From Streptomyces aurantiacus JA 4570 (GTDB lineage: Bacteria; Actinomycetota; Actinomycetes; Streptomycetales; Streptomycetaceae), in assembly GCF_000414115.1 (NCBI RefSeq), contig NZ_AOPZ01000098.1, positions 1 to 53,286 on the forward strand: 53,286 bases of DNA, read 5' to 3'. Below are positions 15,494 through 23,735 of the stretch, one piece after another. The notes under the pieces were generated by a model. That model made no database searches, was not told the DNA's origin, and was given only the letters and a program-made list of their open reading frames with translations. Numbering within the stretch: the stretch's first letter is position 1; every line of letters starts with the position of its first letter. A program made the position numbers and the translations under genes.

Positions 15494-18400
15494 ACACGTA
15501 CACCCACGGCCGTGAGCCGGGAGGAGCGGGTCCTGACGAGGCCGTCGAGCCCGACGGTCAGGCCGCTGCCCCTGAGAACCCCCGACGCGGCGCGTCCGAC
15601 GCCGGCGCCGAGGGCGCCCAGGGCTCGGCACCGTACGCCGCCCGGTACATCAGCCTGTGCGGCCCGGTGCGGGAGTCGGCACTGCGCGCCGCGATGGCGG
15701 GCTCGGGCGCCGGGTTCGAGCTGATCGACGCCACCGGCACGGCTGATCCGGACGCCTTCGTCACGGCTCGGGTCGAGCGGGAACTCGACCGCATGCCCGA
15801 TGCGGACCAGGTACAGGGCTCCGTTCACCTCCTCTTCCGCCTGAGCCCGGAGCGATACGGCTGGTTCCAGGTGCACCACGGTCCGGCGGCGGAGGAGGCG
15901 ATGGACGCGACCCTGCGCCGCGTCGCCACCCGGTACGCCACGGCGTCCGGCGCCCCCGAGGCCCCTGCCGACGAGCGCACGGACACCGCAGCCGACCGGG
16001 CGGGAGACCAGCGCGCGGCCGGTACCACCGGCGAGTCCGCGCCCCAGGCCGTCGGGCCCGCGCCCCAGGCCGTCGGGCCCGTGCGCATGGCCCGCTTCGA
16101 CGCGTCGGACCGGACCCGCATCACGGCGGGCGCGGCCCTGGCCAGGGCCGCCCGACGCAGCGGCGGGGGTCAAGGAGCAGTGCTCCTTGCGGCACTCGCC
16201 GTCTACGCGCACCGCAGGTTCGGATCGGACGACCTGGTGATCGGGTACCGGAGGTCCGGCACGACCGTTCCCGTCCGGCTCGCGATGAACCCGCGCCTCA
16301 CCTTCGCCGAGGTGGCGGGAGCAGCGGGCGCTCAGCTGCGCCGCGCCGGGCGAAGCAGCGGGCCCACCGTGTCGGACGGGCCGTCGTCGAAGCCCGCGGA
16401 CGCGGACCAGGTCCTCGCGTGCGGGCTGGTGGATCACAGCCGTACCGTCCCGTTCGGCGCCTGTGAGGCCGCAGTGGTGTCGGTCTGGGCCCCGGCGACC
16501 GGCCTCGACGTGCGGGTCGACGCGGACGGCGAGTGGGAGACGGAGGTACGGGCCGACGAGGCGGGCGACCACCAGCGCCGGTTCGTGGCTCTCCTCGAGC
16601 GGATGGCACGCCAACCGGACCTGCCCGTCGCCCGGTTCGACCTCGCGGACGAGAAGGAACTCACGCGGTACCGCGAGGAGTTCAACGACACCGCGCGCCA
16701 GGTTCCGGAGGGGACCGTGTCCGGGGCGTTCCTGGAGCAGGTCCGCCGTGCTCCCGGCGCGGTGGCGGTGCGCCACCGTGGGAGCGAGCTGACCTACGCC
16801 GAACTCGACGAGCGGGCGGACCGTGTGTGCCGGCTCCTTGCCGAGCGGGGTGCGGGACCGGAGCGCCTGGTCGCCGTCATGGTGCCCCGGACCCCCGAGA
16901 TGGTGGTCGCCGTACTGGCCGTACTGAAGTCGGGCGCGGCCTACGTGCCGATCGACCCCAAGTACCCGGACGGCCGGATCCGCCATCTCCTGAACGACGC
17001 GCGGCCCGCGGCCGTGCTGACCACGGCCGCGCTGGTGGGCCAACTCCCCGCGGCGGACGCGCCACCGGTGCTTGTACTGGACGATGCCGCCACCGTCGCC
17101 GAGCCGGCCGCCCCCGTCGACGCACCGGCGGGGGAGGGGCACGCACCGACGCGGGCGGAGCCCGCACCGGAGAACGCCGCCTACGTCATCTACACCTCGG
17201 GCTCGACCGGAAACCCGAAGGGCGTGGTGATCACACACCGGAACGTGGTGAACTTCGCCGCCTGGTCGGTGGCCGAGCTGGGCGCCTCGGCGTTCGAGCG
17301 GGTGCTCGGCGCCACCTCGCTGAGCTTCGACATGTCGGTCCTCGAGATCCTGGTGCCCCTGATGACCGGCGGCAGCATCGACCTGGTGCCCAACGTCCTC
17401 TCGCTGCTCGACGACCCCGACTGGACCGGGAGCCTGATCACCGCGGTGCCCTCGCTGTACCGGCGGGTGCACGAGGCGGAGTGGGTGGCCGAGCGCTCGG
17501 CGAACTACGGCTTCTCCGGCGAGCCGCTCCCCGCCGAGCTGGTCAGGGAGCTGCGTCAACGCCTTCCGCAGGCCCGCGTGTTCAACCTCTACGGGCCGAC
17601 CGAGGTCACCGTCTACGCCGCCGCCTGGCAGTGCGACCCGCAGGCCGCCGGCAACCCGGCGGTCGGCCGCCCCGCGACCAACGTGCGCTGCCACGTCCTC
17701 GACGCGGCGCTGCGCCCGGTGCCGCTCGGGGACGTCGGTGAGCTCTATCTCGCCGGGGACTACCTGGCACGCGGGTACGCCCACCGCAGCGCGCTGACCG
17801 CGGAGCGGTTCCTCGCGGACCCGTTCTCCGACCGTCCTGGCGGGCGGATGTACCGCACGGGTGACCTCGCGCGCTGGTCCGAGGACGGGCAACTGGAGTT
17901 CGTCAGCCGTGTCGACAACCAGGTCAAGGTGCGCGGCCACAGAGTGGAACTCGGCGAAGTCGAGGCTGCTCTGCTGAGGCAGCAGGGCGTGGCCGAGGCC
18001 GTCGTCGTCGCCACCGACGACGGCGAGGGCGACCGCCGGCTCACCGCCTTCGTCGTGCCGCAGGGCGCCGAGTGCGTGCCGGAGGCGCTGGCCGACGCGC
18101 TGCGGGCCGAGCTGCCCGAGCCGTACGTGCCGGCCGCCATCCGTACGGTGGACGCCCTGCCCCGGAACCCCAACGCCAAGGTGGACCGGCTCGCGCTGGC
18201 CGCCCGGGCCGAGAGCGACGGGGCGACGCCCGCGCCCGCGCCGGTCACCAGAGGCCCGGTGGAGGTACTGCGCGAGGTGTTCGCCACGGTCGTGGGCCGT
18301 CCCGACGTGGAGCCGGACGACAGCTTCTTCGCGGTCGGCGGCGACAGCATCTCCTCCATCAAGCTGGTACGCCGTGCCCGCCAGGCCGGCCTTGTCATCT

Positions 18401-20181
18401 CCGTCGAGGATGTGTTCGAGCGCAAGACTCCCGCCCTCCTGGCAGAGGTGGCCGTACCGCGGAGCACCCCCGATGCCGAGCCACCGGCCGCGGACCACGA
18501 GGCGCCACTGATCGATCTTGACGCCGCGGAGCGTGCCTGGCTGGCGACGACCTGCCCATGGGCGGAGGACGTCCTTCCGCTCACGCCCGTGCAGGAGGGA
18601 CTGCTCTTCCACAACAGCCACGACCGCCTCGACGAGGACGTCTACGTGCTGCAGTCGGCCCTGGACTTCACCGGCCCGTTCGACGCGGGCGCGATGCGGC
18701 GCGCCGCGGCGCTGCTGTGCCGACGGCACGCCGGGCTCAGGGCGGCCTTCCTCCGGCTGCCCTCCGGCAGGCCCGTGCAGGTCGTCAGCGCCGACGCCGA
18801 ACCGGCCTTCACCGAGATCGACCTCACCCACCTGCCGGAGGAAGAGCAGCAGAAGGAGACCGCGCGGCTCACCGAGGCGGACCGCACCACACGCTTCGAC
18901 CCGGCCGAACCGCCGCTGCTCCGGCTGACCCTGATCCGGCAGGCGGAGCAGCGGTTCCGGCTGCTGATGACCGCACACCACCTCCTGTTCGACGGCTGGT
19001 CGGTGCAGATCGTCGCCCGTGAACTGTTCCAGTTCTACGCCGACCCGGACCGCCTGGACGCGCTCGACGACGCCCCGCGCCACCGCACCTTCCTCGCCTG
19101 GCTCGGGCAGCAGGACCAGGAGGAGTCCATACGGGCATGGCGCGAGGCGCTGGGGCAGGTCCAGCCGACCCTGCTCGACCCCGCCGGACTGCACCGCGGT
19201 TCCGCCTGGCCGGCGCGGCTCCAGCATGAGCTGAGCGTGGAACAGCTCGATGCGCTCACGCGGTCGGCGGCCCGGCTCGGTGTCACCGTCAACACCCTGT
19301 TCCAGGTGTGCTGGGGCCTGCTGTTGGCCCAGTGGACGGGCAGGAGCGAAGCGGTGTTCGGGGTGGCCGTATCCGGCCGCGCCCCCGAGGTGGCCGGCAT
19401 CGAGTCGATCGTCGGCTTCCTCATCAACACCATCCCCATGCGGGTCACCGTCTCCCCGGCCGAGTCGCTGGCCGAGCTGCTGCAGCGGGTACAGGGCGAG
19501 CAGGCACGGCTGCTGTCACACCACCACCTCGGTCTCACCAAGATCCAGCATGCGGTCGGCGCGGACACGCTCTTCGACACCGGCATGGTGTTCGAGAACT
19601 TCCCGGTCGACCGCGACCCCTGGGGCGATGTCCCCGAACTCTCGTTCCACGCCGCGCGCAACGAGACCGCAGGGCACTATCCGCTCACCCTGATGGCCGT
19701 GCCGAAGGTGACCGGAGGCATGCTGCTGAATCTGCTCCACCGCGAGGACGTCCTCGACCGGGCGACGGCCGAGCGCTTCCTCTCCAGAACGCTGCGCCTC
19801 CTCGACCTGATGGCCTCCGCTCCCGATACCCGCCTGTCCCGCCTCGACCTGCTCGACGACGCCGAGCGAGCGGCGCTCGCCGCGTACGGCGGCGGCGATG
19901 CCGACGTGGCGCCCCGCACGATCACCGCCCTGTTCGAGGAGCAGGTGGCGGCGACGCCCGACGCGCCCGCCGTCCGCAGCGCCGGACCCGACGGCACGGA
20001 CATCACGTACCGCGAGGTGTCCGCCGCGGCCAACGGCATCGCCAGGGAACTGATCGCCCGCGGCGTCGGTCCGGAACAGGTGGTCGCGCTCGCACTGCCG
20101 CGCTCGGTGCAGACCGTGACGGCGGTGTTCGGGGTGTTCGCCGCGGCGGGGTGTTCGCCGCGGGCGCCGCGGTCACGCTGA
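15490..20181 (+). CDS. NRPS, first part: degenerate C - A - PCP - C - A (start), ends at frameshift
   Basis: This is 1563 residues of what should be a roughly 2741-residue protein. The N-terminal C-like region (about 50-390) is short and has HHGPAAE at 129-135 instead of HHxxxDG, so it cannot catalyse. A1 (about 410-905) has YTSGSTGNPKG at 568, NLYGPTEVT, YRTGDL and NAKVD; a hand-aligned pocket of D-M-L-S-G-S-L-V-Y matches nothing I know. The PCP serine is S953 in VGGDSI. The second C domain (about 1010-1460) has HHLLFDG at 1163-1169 and the opening PLTPVQEGLLFH typical of D-residue-accepting C domains. A second A domain begins near 1475 and breaks in its A2 motif at a 17-bp duplication. The start ATG overlaps the previous stop. 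Confidence 0.88.
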   Translation: MNTYTHGREPGGAGPDEAVEPDGQAAAPENPRRGASDAGAEGAQGSAPYAARYISLCGPVRESALRAAMAGSGAGFELIDATGTADPDAFVTARVERELDRMPDADQVQGSVHLLFRLSPERYGWFQVHHGPAAEEAMDATLRRVATRYATASGAPEAPADERTDTAADRAGDQRAAGTTGESAPQAVGPAPQAVGPVRMARFDASDRTRITAGAALARAARRSGGGQGAVLLAALAVYAHRRFGSDDLVIGYRRSGTTVPVRLAMNPRLTFAEVAGAAGAQLRRAGRSSGPTVSDGPSSKPADADQVLACGLVDHSRTVPFGACEAAVVSVWAPATGLDVRVDADGEWETEVRADEAGDHQRRFVALLERMARQPDLPVARFDLADEKELTRYREEFNDTARQVPEGTVSGAFLEQVRRAPGAVAVRHRGSELTYAELDERADRVCRLLAERGAGPERLVAVMVPRTPEMVVAVLAVLKSGAAYVPIDPKYPDGRIRHLLNDARPAAVLTTAALVGQLPAADAPPVLVLDDAATVAEPAAPVDAPAGEGHAPTRAEPAPENAAYVIYTSGSTGNPKGVVITHRNVVNFAAWSVAELGASAFERVLGATSLSFDMSVLEILVPLMTGGSIDLVPNVLSLLDDPDWTGSLITAVPSLYRRVHEAEWVAERSANYGFSGEPLPAELVRELRQRLPQARVFNLYGPTEVTVYAAAWQCDPQAAGNPAVGRPATNVRCHVLDAALRPVPLGDVGELYLAGDYLARGYAHRSALTAERFLADPFSDRPGGRMYRTGDLARWSEDGQLEFVSRVDNQVKVRGHRVELGEVEAALLRQQGVAEAVVVATDDGEGDRRLTAFVVPQGAECVPEALADALRAELPEPYVPAAIRTVDALPRNPNAKVDRLALAARAESDGATPAPAPVTRGPVEVLREVFATVVGRPDVEPDDSFFAVGGDSISSIKLVRRARQAGLVISVEDVFERKTPALLAEVAVPRSTPDAEPPAADHEAPLIDLDAAERAWLATTCPWAEDVLPLTPVQEGLLFHNSHDRLDEDVYVLQSALDFTGPFDAGAMRRAAALLCRRHAGLRAAFLRLPSGRPVQVVSADAEPAFTEIDLTHLPEEEQQKETARLTEADRTTRFDPAEPPLLRLTLIRQAEQRFRLLMTAHHLLFDGWSVQIVARELFQFYADPDRLDALDDAPRHRTFLAWLGQQDQEESIRAWREALGQVQPTLLDPAGLHRGSAWPARLQHELSVEQLDALTRSAARLGVTVNTLFQVCWGLLLAQWTGRSEAVFGVAVSGRAPEVAGIESIVGFLINTIPMRVTVSPAESLAELLQRVQGEQARLLSHHHLGLTKIQHAVGADTLFDTGMVFENFPVDRDPWGDVPELSFHAARNETAGHYPLTLMAVPKVTGGMLLNLLHREDVLDRATAERFLSRTLRLLDLMASAPDTRLSRLDLLDDAERAALAAYGGGDADVAPRTITALFEEQVAATPDAPAVRSAGPDGTDITYREVSAAANGIARELIARGVGPEQVVALALPRSVQTVTAVFGVFAAAGCSPRAPRSR
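20131..20164 (+). repeat. 17-bp tandem duplication causing a frameshift in the NRPS
   Basis: GGGGTGTTCGCCGCGG occurs at 20131-20146 and again at 20148-20163, giving a 17-bp tandem unit. Because 17 is not a multiple of three, reading shifts and ends at a stop at 20181. Without one copy the protein reads AVFGVFAAGAAVTLIDPDYP, the expected A2 region of an adenylation domain. It is a slippage mutation, a reversible switch, or an assembly error. Confidence 0.92.
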
Positions 20182-23100
20182 TCGACCCCGACTATCCCGA
20201 GGAGCGGCTCCGGCTCGTCCTGGGGGACACCCGGCCCGCCACTGTGATCACCGACCGGGCCCTCGCCCAGCGGCCGGCCCTGGGCGAAGCCGCCGACCTC
20301 CTCGTTCTCGACGACCCGGACACCGCGCGGCGCATCGCCGGACACGACGGCCGTCCCGTGACCGACGCGGAGCGGACCTGCCCCCTGCTGCCCTCACATG
20401 CGGCCTACATCGTCCACACCTCGGGCTCGACCGGGCGGCCCAAGGGCGTCCTCGTCCAGCACACCGGCGTGGCGGCGATGCTGAGCAGCACCGCCGTACA
20501 GTCCCGGATCGTCCCGGGCAGCCGAGTGCTGCAGTTCGCCTCCCTGGCCTTCGACGCCGCGCTCTATGAGATGTTCGAGACGTTGTGCAGCGGATCGACC
20601 CTGGTGGTCGCCTCTCCGGAGCGGCTGCTGCCCGGCCGCGGGCTCGAACGCCTCGCCCACGAGGAGCGGATCACCACCGTCACCCTTCCCCCGTCGGCCC
20701 TCGCCGTGCTCGATCCCGACGCGGGCCTGCCCGACGGCTGCCTGATCCGCGTCGTGGGTGAGGAACTGCCTGCCGAACTGGTGGCCCGCTGGGCCGCTCG
20801 GCACCCCATGATCAACGGCTACGGGCCGACCGAGTCCACCGCCTGTGCCACCATCAGCGACGAGCTGACCGGCGCGAGCACCACCATCGGCCGCCCCGTC
20901 GCCACCACCCGGATCCACGTCCTGGACGCCGCGCTGCGCCCGGTACCGCCCGGCCGCGAGGGCGAGCTGTACCTGTCGGGCCCCGCCCTCGCCCGCGGAT
21001 ACGTCGGCCAACCCGCCCGCACCGCCGAGCGGTTCGTGCCCGATCCGTTCGCGGCACCGGGCCGGCGGATGTACCGCACGGGCGACCTCGGCCGCTGGAA
21101 CGCCGACGGCGAGCTGGAGTTCACCGGCCGCTCCGACCGTCAGGTCAAGATCCGCGGCTATCGGATCGAGCCCGGCGAGGTGGAGTCCGCGCTGCTCGCA
21201 CACGAGGCCGTGGCCCAGGCGGCGGTGCGGGTCTGGACGACCGGGGTCGACGGTTCACGCCTGGTCGCCTACGTGGTGCCCGAGCCGTCCGCCGCGCCGG
21301 GCGCCGTCGCGGAGGAGGAGGTCCTCGCCGATTGGGTGGCGGTGCACGACAGCGTCTACGACAGAGAGGGCGGCGCCGACCGGGAGTCCTCGTCCCCGGA
21401 CGAAGCCCCCTTCGGCGACTCCTTCGTCGGCTGGAACAGTTCCTACGACGGCTCCCCCCTTCCCCGCGAGGCGATGCGGGAGTGGCGGGACGCCGTGGTC
21501 GACCGCGTCCGCGAGCTGGCTCCCCGGCGGGTCCTCGAGATCGGCGCGGGCAACGGAGCGGTCCTCGCCGCGCTCGCGCCGCACTGCGAGAGCTACCACG
21601 CGACCGACATCTCCCCGATCGCCGTCGACACCCTCCGCCGGCACGTGGCGGCGGCGCCCGCACTGAGCGGCAAGGTCACCGTCAGCCAACAGACCGCCGA
21701 CGACCTCTCCGGACTGCCGGACGGGCACTTCGACACGGTCATCCTCAACTCCGTGGTGCAGTACTTCCCTTCGCGCGCCTACCTGGAGCGGGTGCTCACC
21801 GGTGCGCTGCGCCTCCTCGCGCCCGGCGGTGCGGTCTTCGTCGGCGACGTCCGGGATGTCAGGAGCCGCTCCGTGCTGTTCACCGCGGCCGGTGTCGGCG
21901 CCGCCGGTGCGGTGACGACCGCGGCCCAGGCCCGGCTCGCCATCGGACGGAAGCTGCTCCTCGACAAGGAGCTCGCGGTCGCGCCGGAGTTCTTCGGCGG
22001 CTTCGGCGACGCGGCCGACATCCGCCTGAAGTCCGGCAGCCACGACAACGAGCTGACGCGCTACCGCTACGACGCCGTCCTCTACAAGGCGCCGGTGCCC
22101 AGCACCTCGGCGGCTTCGGCCATGCCCCTCGTCTGGGGCACCGACGTCCGCGGTCCTGCCGAGCTGTCCGCCCTGCTGTCCTCGGCCGGCGGCGCGACGC
22201 CGCTGCGTGTCACCGACATTCCCGACGCCCGCCTTGCCGCGGACCTCGCCGCGACACGCGCCCTCGACGCCGCGGCGCCGGGGACCACGATCGGCGCCCT
22301 CGACCTGACGGTGCCCGACGACCCGGGCGTCCGCCCGGCCGACATCGAGGACCTGGCGGAGAGGTCCGGCTACCGCGTGCTCGCCGCGCCGTCCGCCGCT
22401 CTGGGCCGGTTCGACGCCGTCCTGCTGCCCACCTCGGCCGCCGCCCCGGTCCGCGACGTGTACGCCCCCACCGCGGCCCCCGACGGCCCCGCCGTGCACG
22501 AACCGGCCACGGCGGGCGTCGCGGCGGCGCTGCCGACCGAGCTGCCCCGACGACTGCGCGAGGTGCTCCCCGCCCATCAGGTGCCCTCCGCCGTCGTCGT
22601 CCTGCCCGACCTGCCCCGCACACGGAGCGGGAAGATCGACCACGCCGCGCTGCCGGACCCCGAGGCACCCGGCACGACAGCGGGACGGGCCCCGCGAACG
22701 GTGCAGGAGAAACACCTCTGCGAGCTGTTCGCCGAGACCCTCGGCCTGTCGGCCGTCGGCATCGACGACAACTTCTTCGACCTGGGCGGCCACTCCCTGC
22801 TCGCCGCCCAACTGGCCAGGCGGATCGAGCTGACGTGGGGCACCGGCGTCGACACCGCGACCCTGTTCGTCGCGCCGACCGTGGCCGCCCTCGCCGAGCG
22901 ACTGGGAACGGACGACCAACGCTTCGCGTTCGACGTCGTCCTGCCGCTGCGCCGCACCGGGGACCGCCCCGCGCTGTTCTGCGTGCACCCGGCAGGCGGA
23001 GTCGGCTGGATGTACTCGGTGCTGATGCGCCAACTCGGTGCGGATCACCCGGTCTACGCGCTCCAGGCCCGCGGCCTGGGCGGGGACGAGCCGCTGCCCG

Positions 23101-23732
23101 GCGACATCGCGGACATGGCCGACGACTACGTGGCGCAGATCAGGAGCATCCAGCCGAAGGGGCCCTACCACCTGCTGGGCTGGTCGTTCGGCGGGATGGT
23201 GGCGCATGCCGCGGCGACCAGGCTGCAGGCGGCGGGGGAACGCGTCGGGCTGCTCGCGCTCCTCGACTCGTACGTCATCGCCGACCACCCGTCGCTGCCG
23301 CCGGAGGACGCGTTCGGCGGAGCACGCGCGATGTTCGCCACGCTGCTGGCGTTCGCCGGAGTCCAGCCCGCCGGACTGCGCCTCGACGAGCTGACCACCG
23401 AGCGGTTCCTGGAGCTCGTACAGAGCACCGACAGCGTGCTGTCCGGCGTCGCCGAGCGGCATCTGATCGGCATGGGAAGCGTGTACAGCAACAACCTGAA
23501 ACTGGGCCGGACCTTCCGGCCGGACGTCTTCCGGGGCGATGTCCTCTTCTTCGCGGGACGCCAGGACGCGTCGGTCCCGATGACCGTCGACTCATGGCTG
23601 CCCTACGTGCAGGACGGCCGGATCCGCGTCATCGACAGTCGATTCCTCCACGCCGACATGGGCAACCCCGACTCACTGGCCGAGGTGGGCAAGGTGCTCG
23701 CCGGTGAACTCGGCCGGCTGGAGGGAGAGTAG
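20151..23732 (+). CDS. NRPS, second part: A (with N-methyltransferase) - PCP - thioesterase
   Basis: This continues the previous protein in a shifted frame. Coordinates begin at an in-frame GTG inside the second copy of the duplication, which has no proper ribosome site, so independent translation is doubtful. The A domain continues with [11 protein letters not shown] (about 20420), NGYGPTEST and YRTGDL. Between A8 and A9 lies an N-methyltransferase beginning GWNSSYDGSPLP with SAM motif VLEIGAGNG (about 21530). A10 (RSGKIDHAAL) follows, then a PCP with LGGHSLL (about 22790). A type I thioesterase completes it, with nucleophile GWSFGG (about 23180) and catalytic His in LHADMGNP (about 23650). 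It therefore N-methylates one residue and releases or cyclises the product. It ends 3 bp before the next NRPS gene. Confidence 0.88.
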   Translation: MFAAGAAVTLIDPDYPEERLRLVLGDTRPATVITDRALAQRPALGEAADLLVLDDPDTARRIAGHDGRPVTDAERTCPLLPSHAAYIVHTSGSTGRPKGVLVQHTGVAAMLSSTAVQSRIVPGSRVLQFASLAFDAALYEMFETLCSGSTLVVASPERLLPGRGLERLAHEERITTVTLPPSALAVLDPDAGLPDGCLIRVVGEELPAELVARWAARHPMINGYGPTESTACATISDELTGASTTIGRPVATTRIHVLDAALRPVPPGREGELYLSGPALARGYVGQPARTAERFVPDPFAAPGRRMYRTGDLGRWNADGELEFTGRSDRQVKIRGYRIEPGEVESALLAHEAVAQAAVRVWTTGVDGSRLVAYVVPEPSAAPGAVAEEEVLADWVAVHDSVYDREGGADRESSSPDEAPFGDSFVGWNSSYDGSPLPREAMREWRDAVVDRVRELAPRRVLEIGAGNGAVLAALAPHCESYHATDISPIAVDTLRRHVAAAPALSGKVTVSQQTADDLSGLPDGHFDTVILNSVVQYFPSRAYLERVLTGALRLLAPGGAVFVGDVRDVRSRSVLFTAAGVGAAGAVTTAAQARLAIGRKLLLDKELAVAPEFFGGFGDAADIRLKSGSHDNELTRYRYDAVLYKAPVPSTSAASAMPLVWGTDVRGPAELSALLSSAGGATPLRVTDIPDARLAADLAATRALDAAAPGTTIGALDLTVPDDPGVRPADIEDLAERSGYRVLAAPSAALGRFDAVLLPTSAAAPVRDVYAPTAAPDGPAVHEPATAGVAAALPTELPRRLREVLPAHQVPSAVVVLPDLPRTRSGKIDHAALPDPEAPGTTAGRAPRTVQEKHLCELFAETLGLSAVGIDDNFFDLGGHSLLAAQLARRIELTWGTGVDTATLFVAPTVAALAERLGTDDQRFAFDVVLPLRRTGDRPALFCVHPAGGVGWMYSVLMRQLGADHPVYALQARGLGGDEPLPGDIADMADDYVAQIRSIQPKGPYHLLGWSFGGMVAHAAATRLQAAGERVGLLALLDSYVIADHPSLPPEDAFGGARAMFATLLAFAGVQPAGLRLDELTTERFLELVQSTDSVLSGVAERHLIGMGSVYSNNLKLGRTFRPDVFRGDVLFFAGRQDASVPMTVDSWLPYVQDGRIRVIDSRFLHADMGNPDSLAEVGKVLAGELGRLEGE

Positions 23733-23735
23733 GCC

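Noticed and set aside
20131..20181. Programmed ribosomal frameshift as explanation for the split NRPS
   Set aside because: No slippery heptamer is evident, and the exact 17-bp tandem copy fully explains the frame change.
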